Shown in pieces: positions 42,394-52,047 of a stretch of DNA of 64,000 nucleotides; position 1 is the first letter of the stretch; each line of letters starts with the position of its first letter. A program made the position numbers and the translations under genes. The notes under the pieces are model-generated. The model did not search any database. It was not told the origin of the DNA and saw only the letters and a list, made by a program, of their open reading frames with translations. The stretch is from the NCBI RefSeq assembly GCF_000772705.2, contig NZ_JSBW02000040.1, forward strand, positions 1 through 64,000, read 5' to 3'. This DNA is from Xanthomonas vasicola. Lineage in GTDB: Bacteria; Pseudomonadota; Gammaproteobacteria; Xanthomonadales; Xanthomonadaceae.

Positions 42394-42500
42394 ATGAAGT
42401 CAGTTGCAATGATGGTATTGGCCACCGCACTGAGCATTGCCTGCTCGGCCGGCGCGACGCAACCAGCGCCGCAGGCATCAGCATTGTTGAGCGTGTTGAA
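42394..42500 (+). pseudogene. 5' fragment of a secreted protein gene, cut at the fusion point
   Basis: About 36 codons of a typical exported protein: KSVAMMVLATALSIACSAGA, then TQPAPQASALLSVLKG. It has a good ribosome site (GGAGGAG, 8-10 bases before the ATG at 42394). From about 42490 the sequence becomes the reverse complement of a sensor-kinase gene and the frame drifts to a stop at 42613. The rest of the secreted protein is missing. The fragment has the look of the family of small secreted enzymes but is too short to name. Confidence 0.6.
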
Positions 42501-43055
42501 GGGGAAATGCGGGCTGATATGGCCGGGCAGACGGTGCAACTGGACCTCCTTGAGCGCCAGCCGCAGATCGTTCTGGTGGCGGGTGGCTTCCCGGCCAGCC
42601 GCGTCTGTCTGCTGATCGACAGGTACAGCAAGGCCCAGGCGATGTGGGCCGGCCATAGCAGCGCCGTGCCCGAGATCATCGGTTGCGCCTCATGCAGCGC
42701 CATCAACCCCGCGAAAATCCGCGCAAGCCCAGCAGCACGCTATGGACCGACAGATCCACGCCCAGCGCCGCCAGCAGGCTGACAACCAGCAGCAGGCCAG
42801 CCAATGCACTTCGCCATAGCCATCGGCTTGCAGCTTGCGGTATAGCCAGCGCAGCAGCAGGCTGCCCAGCAACCCGCCCACGCTCAAGCCGGCCACTGCG
42901 GCCAGCTGTAGCCCATCGGACACGGTTTCTTCGCTGGGCCGAGCAAGGTAGGCAATTGCCAGGAACAGCGACCAGCCCAACGCTTGCATCAGCCAGAACA
43001 TGCGCGCTACTCCGCGCATGCTGGGTCTTTCCTTGCCTGTGTCACGCAGCGTCAT
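42490..43055 (-). pseudogene. LytS-type sensor histidine kinase, truncated and frameshifted
   Basis: From 43055 the frame gives a membrane N-terminus (ARMFWLMQALGWSLFLAIAY, then LAAVAGLSVGGLLGSLLLRW, KLQADGYGEVHWLACCW). It then breaks; the thread continues in other frames with ALLWPAHIAWALLYLSISRQ and EVQLHRLPGHISPHFPFNTL, the H-box of LytS/YehU-type kinases. Right after LNN the sequence turns into the antisense of the secreted-protein fragment, so the ATPase domain is lost. At least two frameshifts plus truncation are present. An adjacent LytR regulator is not found. Confidence 0.65.
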
Positions 43056-43261
43056 CTCCGTCTGGCACAGCAGCGACGCATTGCCCCCTCATGCTGTGGC
43101 AGAGAATAGGGCCGCGTGAAGGCGCTTGCACGATGTGTATGACCGCACACGCAGCTTACTTCACGGCATCACTGACCAGACTGGCCACCAACCAAGTCAC
43201 CGCATGCTGCAAACCATGCGCTAACCCCGTGCGTGGCCGGGCTGCGGCAAGGGCCGCAGGC

Positions 43262-43495
43262 CTACTTGCTGACCAGCTCGCCGATGTACTGCGCGGCCAG
43301 CTTGCTGCCGATGTCCACGGCCGCCTGCAGCGAACCGAAGGTGGGCGAACCCGTCAACGGCACGCACCGCCCGCCTGCCTGCAAGATCTCCAGCACCACG
43401 CGGCGGCTTTCGAGCTGACGGGCCCTCACGGTATAGCCAATGCCGTGCAGGATCCCTTCCATCGTCATCAGATCGTCGGGCGATGTAGTGCTCAT
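43262..43495 (-). CDS. Small conserved-looking hypothetical protein
   Basis: A 77-residue protein from MSTTSPDDLMTMEGILHGIG, then YTVRARQLESRRVVLEILQA and GGRCVPLTGSPTFGSLQAAV. It has balanced composition and a helical C-terminus (DIGSKLAAQYIGELVSK), unlike the arginine-rich chance frames around it. There is no signal peptide or membrane helix. Family unknown. The longer frame to 43669 uses unsupported upstream codons. Confidence 0.5.
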   Translation of the reverse strand: MSTTSPDDLMTMEGILHGIGYTVRARQLESRRVVLEILQAGGRCVPLTGSPTFGSLQAAVDIGSKLAAQYIGELVSK

Positions 43496-44619
43496 CCGCG
43501 GCGAGCATAGCGACCATTGCTCGAAGCGCCAGCAGCGCACTTTGAATGGTTTATATGCAACGCGCCGGCTTTGGCGATGACCAGCGACCGGTCCGATGCA
43601 TGCGCATGTGTACGTGCAAGCATAGCGCCGCCGCAATTTCACCCTGTCTGGGACGGTATGGCCACGCATGGGGCGTACGTGCCAGCCGCAGCATACAACC
43701 TCGCAGGCACAACCGCGTGCCGCTGTGTCTTGGCAAGCTCCGCGTCAGCCCTCACAAGCAGGAACGCTTGAGACCCTTCATATCTTCCCGGCGCTGTCCT
43801 GAAATACAGCTGCGGGTGTCGGAATTAAATCCCCACACCCAATTAACCGGATATTCGTCGACCCGATCATGGGGCTGTTGCAGGTGACGCATAGTCGGGT
43901 TATTTATTTCAAATGCCTAATTCCAGTGCAAGGCAAAAATGCGGGTTTTGGTGAATTTAGCCCGCGCGGGCCGCTGGATTACGCACAATGACCAGCAACT
44001 CTCGACCTCATTCAGTATATCTGTATCGAAATACTATTTTAAACAGCGAGGCACCAAGCATTATTTGATTTATTTCTGAATAAAATTCACCCGAATCCAA
44101 CAGCAAACGCCAGAGTCCGTTAGAACTGCTAACTTGCGCTTGAATTCGCTACCGCAGGTAGGGGATCCACCGACATCCGGGATATGTTTCCCCTATTACT
44201 CGGGACTGCTGTCGCATTTAGGATTGCCTCCCTTCGAGATTTGTGACGCATTATTGTAGAGTTCGCTCCGACAACAATCCGCGGTGAGGCCTGTTACTGC
44301 GCTGCCAATCCGTTTTGACTATGGATTAACTCGGAAAAATCTATCTCGGCGCGTTTTCTCTGAATAGCAACTGTCCATTCAGGCTTTAGAGTTCCTGGAT
44401 AGCGCCGTTAAACAATCTCGCAAGCACTCGGTCATGCAGAAAACATTGACCGGATGCTCCGCGAGCGCACTCCGAAGAGACGGAAAGCGCAGCGGTTGAA
44501 AAATGAATAACGCGTGAAACTAATGCCTTCGCTGGTGATCGCCGGCGCTGGAACCCTCTGCGCCAAATTTGAATAAACAGCTGTAGCGGCGCACTCAATA
44601 ACTGGAATCGACAAAACCT
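43496..44619. other. Long noncoding stretch with an AT-rich core, upstream of the autotransporter
   Basis: About 1.1 kb without a supportable gene on either strand. From about 43890 to 44130 the sequence is clearly AT-richer than the surroundings (runs such as ATTTATTTCAAATGCC and AATACTATTTTAAACAGC), which points to imported DNA or a large regulatory region. The autotransporter promoter should lie near its right end. No PIP-box or other named motif could be confirmed by eye. Confidence 0.45.
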
Positions 44620-47361
44620 ATGAATCGCTCGCTACTCGCAACCACCATCGCCTCCTGCCTCGTCCTGACCGCCTGTGGCGGCGGTGGCGGTGGCGGCAAC
44701 GTCCGTAGCGACGCGCCGCAGAGCACCGTCATCGCCCCGGCGCCGACAACTCCGCCGCCGGCAGCCGACCCGCTTCCCAAGCCCGCGCCGGCGCCGGCTC
44801 CGACGCCGGCCCCAGCCCGCTACCAGGGTGTGGGCAGCAATCTTCTGGTGCCGACCAATGCGGATCTGGCGCAGCAGGCCGGTGCCAAGGGCAAGGGAGT
44901 GAAGCTGGCAGTGCTGGACGACAACCTGGTGCAGAGCTACGCGCCGATCAGCGGCAAGGTCGACAGCTTCAACGATTACACCGCCAGCCCAGGTACCCCG
45001 GAGTCGTCGGCCAATGCCTTGCGCGGCCACGGCACGATTGTCTCAGCGCTGATTCTGGGCTCGGCGCAGGACGGCTTCGCCGGTGGCGTCGCGCCGGATG
45101 CGGACCTGTTCTATGCGCGCATCTGCGCCGAAAATTCCTGCGGCACGCAGCCGACCCGCCGCGCTGCGGTGGATCTGGCCGCTGCTGGCGTGCGCATCGC
45201 CAACCTCTCCATCGGCGCGTCCTATCCGGATGCCACCGCCAGCGCCAACGCTGCACTGGCCTGGAAGTACGCACTGACCCCGTTGGTGCAGGCCGACGCG
45301 TTGATCGTGGCCGCCACCGGCAACGAAGGCGCGGCGGAAGCCTCCTACCCGGCCGCAACGCCAGTGCAGGAAGCCAGCTTGCGCAACAACTGGCTGGCCG
45401 TGGGCGCGATCAATATCGACAGCGCCGGCAATGCCGCCGGCCTGACCAGCTATTCCAATCACTGCGGCGCCGCTGCGCAATGGTGCCTGGTCGCGCCGGG
45501 CAGCTACACCGCCCCGGCCCTGGCCGGCACCGAATTGGGCGGTCAGATTGCTGGTACCTCGTTCTCCACTGCTGCTGTCAGCGGTGTCGCCGCGCAGGTG
45601 CTGGGCGTGTATCCGTGGATGAGCGCCTCCAACCTGCAGCAAACCCTGCTGACCACTGCCACCGACCTGGGCGACCCGGGCGTGGACGCGCTGTACGGCT
45701 GGGGCCTGGTCAATGCCGCCAAGGCGATCAAGGGTCCGGGCCAGTTCGCAAGCAATTGGGCAGCCAACGTGAGCTCTGGCTACGACAGCACGTTCAGCAA
45801 CGATATCTCCGGTGTGGGCAGCCTGACCAAGAGCGGCGCCGGCAAGCTCACCCTGAGCGGCACCAACACCTACACCGGCGGCACCACCATTCTCGATGGC
45901 GTGTTGTCGCTCACCGGCAGCCTGCATTCGGATCTTCTGGTGGCCAACTCGGCCACCTTCGAAGCGCGCGGCGGTGTCATCAACGGCAACTACAGCCTGG
46001 TCAACTCGACCGGCACCACCGCCGTCGAGCTGGGCAAGGCTCTTACCGTCACTGGCCAGGCCAGCTTGAAGGGCAATCTGCTGTTGCTGCCGGAAGCGGC
46101 CGGCTATACCGTGGGCAGCACCGAAAAGATCGTCCAGGCCGGCGTCCTGCAAGGCACGTTCGACCGCGTGCAGTACGCCAATAATTTCTTCTGGAACGCG
46201 GCACTGTCTTACGACCCGACCACCGTCACCGCGACCCTGACCCGTAATTCCTCCGCCGCCAGTGCGCAGGCGGCCGGTGCGCCGCAGTCGGTGGTCAATG
46301 GTGCGAACCAGGTCGATTCGCTGGTCAAGGTGCTGGATACGCGGGTCGCCTCGGGCGACACCGACAACCTGGGCGGCCTGATCAGCGCCACCGGTTCGCT
46401 GATTGCCGCGTCCGATGCGCAGGTTGCCGCATCGCTGCCGACCCTGGCCGGCCAGGTGCACGGTATCGAGCGTACGCTGGGCTTCCAGTCAGCACTCAAC
46501 GACGCACGTGTGGCTGCCGATCGCCTGCCCTACCTCGCCGACACCACCACGCTGACCACCTGGATGCAGGGCAGCTACCTGGATGGTGATCTGAGCCGCA
46601 GCGGTTTCGATTCGGCCGATTACACCCAGCAGGCGACCACCTTCGGCGCGGATCTGCCGATGGGCAATGCCGGCACCATCGTCGGTGCGGCCGTGACCTC
46701 CGGTCAGGACCGTGCGCACATCGCCGCGTCGTCGAGCCGGCTGCGCTCGGACCGCTATGCGATGACCGCCTACCTGTACCAGCCGATTGGCCAGGCGTAT
46801 CTGTCGGCGATCGGTTCGTACGGCATGAGCAACGTCGAAACCGAACGCAACGTGCAGGCCGGCAGCATCGGCGAGCGCTTGCAGGACCGTCGCCACGACA
46901 CCAACTGGTCGGCGCGCGCGGAAATCGGCTTGATGCCGCATGCCGGGTTGTCGCCGTTCGTGGCCGCCGGTGTGGTGAGCCAGACCCAGGATGCCTTCAG
47001 CGAAGCGTCGGTGACCGGCTTGGGATTGAGCGCCAATAGCGACACCATGCGCGCAGGGTATGGCGAGGTGGGCGTGCGCGGTCACCTGGAACACGGCAAC
47101 TGGGGCTTCGATGGTCTGGTGGCGTATCGCTCGCTGCTGGGCAATCCGAATTCCGACTTCTCCGCGTGGTTCACCGGCTTGCCGGAAGCGCGCTTCAAGG
47201 TTGCCGGCGAGCCGGTGTCCAAGCAATCACTGCGTGCCTCGGTTGGCGTGCGTTATCAGCTCAACGATGCGTTCTCCATCTACGGCAACGTGGGCGCCGA
47301 GCGTGGTCGTTCGGACGCCAACAGCATCAATGCCAACGTCGGTCTGCGCTGGCAGTTCTGA
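44620..47361 (+). CDS. Subtilisin-type autotransporter serine protease with lipoprotein signal
   Basis: A 913-residue protein. The signal peptide ends in a lipobox (LVLTAC, Cys19), followed by a Gly and then Pro-Ala linker. The S8 protease domain (about 65-380) has Asp100 in GVKLAVLDDN, His137 in ALRGHGTIVSA and Ser314 in AGTSFSTAAVSG. One PATR-type repeat follows (LTKSGAGKLTLSGTNTYTGG, about 405-430), then a passenger stem and a C-terminal beta-barrel of about 270 residues ending NVGLRWQF, the usual aromatic last residue. All catalytic residues are present. The passenger should be displayed on, or released from, the surface. It is monocistronic, with its own terminator at 47435. Confidence 0.92.
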   Translation: MNRSLLATTIASCLVLTACGGGGGGGNVRSDAPQSTVIAPAPTTPPPAADPLPKPAPAPAPTPAPARYQGVGSNLLVPTNADLAQQAGAKGKGVKLAVLDDNLVQSYAPISGKVDSFNDYTASPGTPESSANALRGHGTIVSALILGSAQDGFAGGVAPDADLFYARICAENSCGTQPTRRAAVDLAAAGVRIANLSIGASYPDATASANAALAWKYALTPLVQADALIVAATGNEGAAEASYPAATPVQEASLRNNWLAVGAINIDSAGNAAGLTSYSNHCGAAAQWCLVAPGSYTAPALAGTELGGQIAGTSFSTAAVSGVAAQVLGVYPWMSASNLQQTLLTTATDLGDPGVDALYGWGLVNAAKAIKGPGQFASNWAANVSSGYDSTFSNDISGVGSLTKSGAGKLTLSGTNTYTGGTTILDGVLSLTGSLHSDLLVANSATFEARGGVINGNYSLVNSTGTTAVELGKALTVTGQASLKGNLLLLPEAAGYTVGSTEKIVQAGVLQGTFDRVQYANNFFWNAALSYDPTTVTATLTRNSSAASAQAAGAPQSVVNGANQVDSLVKVLDTRVASGDTDNLGGLISATGSLIAASDAQVAASLPTLAGQVHGIERTLGFQSALNDARVAADRLPYLADTTTLTTWMQGSYLDGDLSRSGFDSADYTQQATTFGADLPMGNAGTIVGAAVTSGQDRAHIAASSSRLRSDRYAMTAYLYQPIGQAYLSAIGSYGMSNVETERNVQAGSIGERLQDRRHDTNWSARAEIGLMPHAGLSPFVAAGVVSQTQDAFSEASVTGLGLSANSDTMRAGYGEVGVRGHLEHGNWGFDGLVAYRSLLGNPNSDFSAWFTGLPEARFKVAGEPVSKQSLRASVGVRYQLNDAFSIYGNVGAERGRSDANSINANVGLRWQF

Positions 47362-47434
47362 TCGCCGCCGATACAGCGATGCTGCAGGCGGCGCAAGTGA
47401 TGCTCTCACGCACGCTGGTGTGACAGATATAAAG

Positions 47435-47461
47435 AAAGGCCCCGGCATGTCCGGGGCCTTT
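47435..47461 (+). terminator. Rho-independent terminator of the autotransporter gene
   Basis: A perfect 11-bp stem, AAAGGCCCCGG / CCGGGGCCTTT, with a 5-base loop CATGT and a following T-run (CCTTTTCG). It lies 73 bases after the stop at 47361. The region from here to 47846 (about 385 bases) has no supportable gene. Confidence 0.85.
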
Positions 47462-47846
47462 TCGTTGCTGGCCTCATGTGAACGCCGACCTGCAGAATGC
47501 CTTGACTGATAAGGCGTCCTGCGTACCGGCCGCGCACAGACGATACGAAGGTATATCGATGCGATGTCCATGGACTGCCGAAAACGCCTGAAAACCCCTG
47601 GTTTCACGCGTTGACGGCTGGCACCATGCACGCCATCGACGCGGCTGCAGTACGCGTCGTCACTGCGCCGGCCCCGATGGCAGGCGCGTAACTCCATCCT
47701 ATGGCCAATGCCATGGGTGCCAGGCGATGCCGTTGTACGCCGCTGCCGGCAGCGGGCGTGTCTGCATCGCCACTGCAAGCGCTGCCCGCTTTCGCGGGTT
47801 GCGGACTGCATGTGCAACGCCTTCCCCTCCCCGCTCGAGTCACAGC

Positions 47847-48962
47847 ATGTCGTCCCTCTTCCTGCGTTCTACGCTGGCAGCTGCCTGCGTCGGCAGCCTG
47901 CTTGCTGGCTGCGGTGCCACGCCGCCACCGGCGGCTCCCTCGCCGCTGCTCATCCACACCAATACCCAGGTGAGCGTGCCGGCGCACTCGCCGTTGCGTT
48001 CCAGCTTACGCGTGCAGGCAGTGCGCAGCCAGCGCATCGCCCCCATGCTGGAAATGCCGGCCGTGATCGATGTGTTGCCCGAGCGGCTGGTGCGTGTCGT
48101 ACCGCCGTTGGCCGGGCGCGTGGTCGCATTGCCCAAGACCCTGGGCGACACCGTGCGTGCAGGCGATGTGCTGTGCGTGCTTGATTCTGCCGAACTTGCC
48201 AGTGCCTACAGCGATGCCGGCAAAGCGCGCGCCACGCTGCAACAAGCACGTCTGGAACTTGCCCGGCAGAAGGCGCTGGCAGCAGACAGCATTGCAGCAG
48301 CACGCGATCTACAAACAGCACAGCAGGCTTTCGATAATGCGCAAAACGATGCGCGCGCGGCCGGCGACCGTCTGGCCCAGTTGGGTGTGGCTGCACAAGC
48401 AACGTCGCATCGGCGCTATGTCTTGCGTGCGCCCATTGCCGGCCGCGTGGTGGACCTGAGCGCCGCGCCGGGCGGCTTCTGGAACGACACCTCAGCGCCA
48501 CTGATGACGGTGGCCGATATCTCGCAGGTGTGGCTGACCGCCAGCGTGCCGGAGCGCGAGATTGGCCAGGTCTTCGAAGGGCAGCCGGTCACTGCCAGCC
48601 TGGATGCCTATCCAGGCCAACGCTTCACCGGCCAGGTGCAACACCTGGACGATCTGCTCGACCCCACCACCCGCACGTTGAAAGTCAGGGTGGCATTGAA
48701 TAACCACGATAGCCTGCTCAAGCCTGGCATGTTTGCGCGCGCCCAGTTTCAAGCACGCCCTCAGCAGGCGTTGATGGTTCCCGCCAGCGCGCTGTTGCAA
48801 ATGGGGCTGTATACGCGGGTGTTTATCGAAACCGCGCCGTTCGTTTATCGCTCGCGCATCGTGACCACCGGCCGCGCTATGGATGGGTACACCGAAATCC
48901 TGTCCGGCTTGAAGGCAGGCGAGCGTGTGGTGATCAAGGACGGAGCCTTGCTCAATGATTGA
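47847..48962 (+). CDS. RND efflux periplasmic adaptor (membrane fusion) lipoprotein
   Basis: A 371-residue protein from MSSLFLRSTL; the frame is open 40 codons further but the lipoprotein signal (CVGSLLAGCGATPPP, Cys22) fixes the start. It shows the biotinyl-lipoyl half motifs VVPPLAGRVVALPKTLGDTV and YVLRAPIAGRVVDLSAAPGG. A helical hairpin lies between them (LASAYSDAGKARATLQQARL), and the beta-barrel part is DPTTRTLKVRVALNNHDSLL. It links the pump to the outer-membrane channel. It overlaps the pump gene by 8 bases. Confidence 0.9.
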   Translation: MSSLFLRSTLAAACVGSLLAGCGATPPPAAPSPLLIHTNTQVSVPAHSPLRSSLRVQAVRSQRIAPMLEMPAVIDVLPERLVRVVPPLAGRVVALPKTLGDTVRAGDVLCVLDSAELASAYSDAGKARATLQQARLELARQKALAADSIAAARDLQTAQQAFDNAQNDARAAGDRLAQLGVAAQATSHRRYVLRAPIAGRVVDLSAAPGGFWNDTSAPLMTVADISQVWLTASVPEREIGQVFEGQPVTASLDAYPGQRFTGQVQHLDDLLDPTTRTLKVRVALNNHDSLLKPGMFARAQFQARPQQALMVPASALLQMGLYTRVFIETAPFVYRSRIVTTGRAMDGYTEILSGLKAGERVVIKDGALLND

Positions 48963-51900
48963 GTCGATCATCACCACCTGCTTTCAACGCCGCGGCATCG
49001 TCTGGCTGGTCTTCGTGCTCATTGCGTTATACGGCACCTGGAGCTGGACGCAGCTGCCGGTGGAAGCCTATCCAGATATCGCCGATGTTACTTCGCAGGT
49101 GGTCACGCAGGTACCGGGCCTGGGTGCAGAGGAAGTGGAACAGCAAATCACCGTGCCGCTGGAACGTGCGTTGATGGGTACGCCAGGCCTGCATGTGTTG
49201 CGCTCGCGCAGCCTGTTCGCGCTGTCGTTGATCACGTTGGTCTTCGATGATGGAACGGAAGGCTACTTCGCGCGGCAGCGCGTGCTGGAACGCATGCAGG
49301 CGGTCACCCTGCCCTATGGCGCGATTCCCGGGCTGGACCCGTACACCTCACCGACGGGTGAGATTTATCGCTACACGCTGGAATCGAAAACACGCAGCCT
49401 ACGCGAGCTGTCCGACCTGCAATTCTGGACGGTGATTCCGCGCCTGCAGAAAGTGCAAGGCGTGGCCGATGTCACCAACTTTGGCGGCCTCACCACGCAG
49501 TTTTCATTGGCCCTGGAACCGGATCGCTTGACCCGCTACGGGGTCTCGTTGCAACAGGTCAAGAGCGCCATCACCAGCAATAACGCCGATGGCGGCGGCA
49601 GCGTGATGGATCGCGGCGAACAGAGTTACGTGATCCGTGGCATCGGCCTGCTGCACTCGTTGCAGGACATTGGCAACGTGGTGGTGAGCAGCAGCAATGG
49701 CGTGCCGGTGCTGGTCAAGGATCTAGGCGAGGTGCGCTACGACAATGTGGAGCGGCGCGGCATCCTGGGCAAGGACAACAACCCGGACACGATTGAAGGC
49801 ATCGCATTGCTGCTCAAGGACAGCAATCCGTCGGTGGCCTTGCAAGGCATCCACAGCGCCGTGGAGGAGCTCAATAACAGCTTGTTGCCCAAGGACGTCA
49901 AGGTGGTGCCGTATCTGGACCGCACCGCGTTGATCGATGCGACGCTGCACACGGTGAGCGCCACGCTCACCGAAGGCATGCTGCTGGTGGGTGTGGTGCT
50001 GTTGATCTTCCTGGGCAGCCCACGCGCGGCGGCAATCGTGTCGCTGACCATCCCGCTGTCATTGTTGATCGCTTTCATCTTCATGCACCACCTCAAGATT
50101 CCGGCCAATCTGCTTTCCTTGGGCGCGATCGACTTCGGCATCCTGGTCGATGGCGCAGTGGTGCTGGTGGAAAATGTGCTGCGCTTGCGCGAGGAAAACA
50201 GCGAGCGAGCGTTGACTGCGCACGATGCGATCGACGCCACCTTGCATGTTGCACGGCCGATCTTCTTCGGCATGGCAGTGATCGGCTGTGCGTATCTGCC
50301 GCTGCTCGCGTTTGAACGCATCGAATACAAGCTGTTTTCGCCGATGGCCTACGCAGTGGGCGCGGCCTTGATTGGTGCGCTGCTGGTGGCATTGATGGTG
50401 ATTCCCGCCCTGGCGTGGCTGGCGTTCCGCAAGCCGCGCAGGATGATGCACAACCGCGTATTGGAGGCACTGGGGCAGCGCTACCGCGCATTGCTGGAGC
50501 GTAGCGTTGGCCGACGCGGTTGGTTGCTGGCCAGTGCGGCGCTGGCCTTGTGCGTGCTGGCCGTATTAGGTGGCAGCATTGGCCGCGACTTCTTGCCCTA
50601 TATCGATGAAGGCTCACTGTGGCTGCAGGTGCAGATGCCGCCAGGCATCACCCTGGACAAGGCCGCCACCATGGCCAACGCCTTGCGCAAGGCCACGCTG
50701 GAATTTCCCGAGGTGTCGTACATGGTGACCCAGACCGGGCGCAACGACGACGGCACCGACTACTGGACGCCCTCGCATATCGAAGCGAGCGTGGGCTTGC
50801 GTCCGTACAAAGACTGGCCATCGGGCATGGACAAGCAGGGACTGATCGCCGCGCTTGGCGCGCGTTATGCGCAGATGCCCGGCTATACGGTGAGCATGAT
50901 GCAGCCGATGATCGATGGTGTGCAGGACAAGCTCTCCGGAGCGCACAGCGATCTGACTGTGAAGGTGTTCGGCGACGATCTGCAGCAGGTGCGTGGTGTT
51001 GCCGACCAGGTGGCGGCGGCCTTGCACAAGGTGCCGGGCGCTGCAGATATCGCCGTGGATGTGGAACCGCCCCTGCCCAACCTGCAGGTGCGCTTCGACC
51101 GCGAGGCGGCGGCGCGCTACGGTATCAATGCCGCCGATGTGTCGGATCTGATTTCCACCGGCATCGGCGGCAGCCCGATCGGGCAGATGTATATCGGCGA
51201 GAAGAGCTACGACATCACCGTGCGCTTTCCGCAACGGTATCGCAACGATCCGCGGGCCATCGGCGCGTTGCGTTTGCGCACCGCTGCCGGTGCGGAGATA
51301 CCGCTATCGGCCGTGGCCAGCATCACCACCACCAGCGGCCAGAGCGTGATCGTGCGCGAGATGGGCAGGCGCAACATCATCGTGCGGCTCAACGTGCGCG
51401 GCCGCGATCTGTCCAGTTTTCTCAGCGATGCGCAGGCAACGCTCGCGCGGCAGGTGCGGATCGATCCGCAGCACATGCAGTTGGTGTGGGGTGGCCAATT
51501 CGAAAACCTGCAGCGTGCCCAGGCCCGCTTGCTGGTGGTGCTGCCGACTACGCTGTGCATCATGTTTGTGCTGCTGTTCGGCGCATTCGGCAACCTGCGC
51601 CAACCCACATTGGTGCTGGCCGCCGTGCCGCTGGCGATGATCGGCGGGCTGGCTGCACTGCACCTGCGCGGGATGACGCTCAATGTCTCCAGCGCGGTGG
51701 GTTTCATCGCCTTGTTCGGCGTTGCAGTATTGAACGCAGTGCTGATGCTGGCGCAGATCAACCGATTGCGTCAGGACGCCGGCATGGCCTTGCGCGAGGC
51801 GGTGGTGGCCGGTGCGGTTAGCCGCATGCGCCCGGTACTGATGACCGCCACGGTGGCAGCACTCGGCCTGACACCGGCGATGCTCGCCACCGGCCTGGGC

Positions 51901-52047
51901 AGCGATGTGCAACGTCCGTTGGCCACGGTGGTGGTGGGCGGGTTGGTCACCGCCACGGTGCTCACGCTTGTGTTGTTGCCATCGCTGTATTACCTGATGG
52001 AAGCCTTCGTCGCAACGCGTCAGGGCCGCCGGGAGACGACCGCATGA
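48955..52047 (+). CDS. Heavy-metal-type RND efflux pump (CusA/CzcA family)
   Basis: A 1030-residue inner-membrane transporter. The family-typical start is IESIITTCFQRRGIVWLVFV, then QLPVEAYPDIADVTSQVVTQ and VPGLGAEEVEQQITVPLERA. The TM4 proton-relay motif GAIDFGILVDGAVVLVENVL is the HME form with DFGxxxDGAxxxxEN, which separates it from drug-type RND pumps. The second half has LPYIDEGSLWLQVQMPPGIT and AVGFIALFGVAVLNAVLMLA. The substrate cannot be read from sequence; divalent metals or Cu/Ag are typical for the family. Adaptor, pump and outer-membrane gene overlap and form one operon. Confidence 0.92.
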   Translation: MIESIITTCFQRRGIVWLVFVLIALYGTWSWTQLPVEAYPDIADVTSQVVTQVPGLGAEEVEQQITVPLERALMGTPGLHVLRSRSLFALSLITLVFDDGTEGYFARQRVLERMQAVTLPYGAIPGLDPYTSPTGEIYRYTLESKTRSLRELSDLQFWTVIPRLQKVQGVADVTNFGGLTTQFSLALEPDRLTRYGVSLQQVKSAITSNNADGGGSVMDRGEQSYVIRGIGLLHSLQDIGNVVVSSSNGVPVLVKDLGEVRYDNVERRGILGKDNNPDTIEGIALLLKDSNPSVALQGIHSAVEELNNSLLPKDVKVVPYLDRTALIDATLHTVSATLTEGMLLVGVVLLIFLGSPRAAAIVSLTIPLSLLIAFIFMHHLKIPANLLSLGAIDFGILVDGAVVLVENVLRLREENSERALTAHDAIDATLHVARPIFFGMAVIGCAYLPLLAFERIEYKLFSPMAYAVGAALIGALLVALMVIPALAWLAFRKPRRMMHNRVLEALGQRYRALLERSVGRRGWLLASAALALCVLAVLGGSIGRDFLPYIDEGSLWLQVQMPPGITLDKAATMANALRKATLEFPEVSYMVTQTGRNDDGTDYWTPSHIEASVGLRPYKDWPSGMDKQGLIAALGARYAQMPGYTVSMMQPMIDGVQDKLSGAHSDLTVKVFGDDLQQVRGVADQVAAALHKVPGAADIAVDVEPPLPNLQVRFDREAAARYGINAADVSDLISTGIGGSPIGQMYIGEKSYDITVRFPQRYRNDPRAIGALRLRTAAGAEIPLSAVASITTTSGQSVIVREMGRRNIIVRLNVRGRDLSSFLSDAQATLARQVRIDPQHMQLVWGGQFENLQRAQARLLVVLPTTLCIMFVLLFGAFGNLRQPTLVLAAVPLAMIGGLAALHLRGMTLNVSSAVGFIALFGVAVLNAVLMLAQINRLRQDAGMALREAVVAGAVSRMRPVLMTATVAALGLTPAMLATGLGSDVQRPLATVVVGGLVTATVLTLVLLPSLYYLMEAFVATRQGRRETTA

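Noticed and set aside
45043-46461. Minus-strand 472-codon frame in the subtilisin autotransporter
   Set aside because: Antisense to a protein with an intact catalytic triad and barrel.
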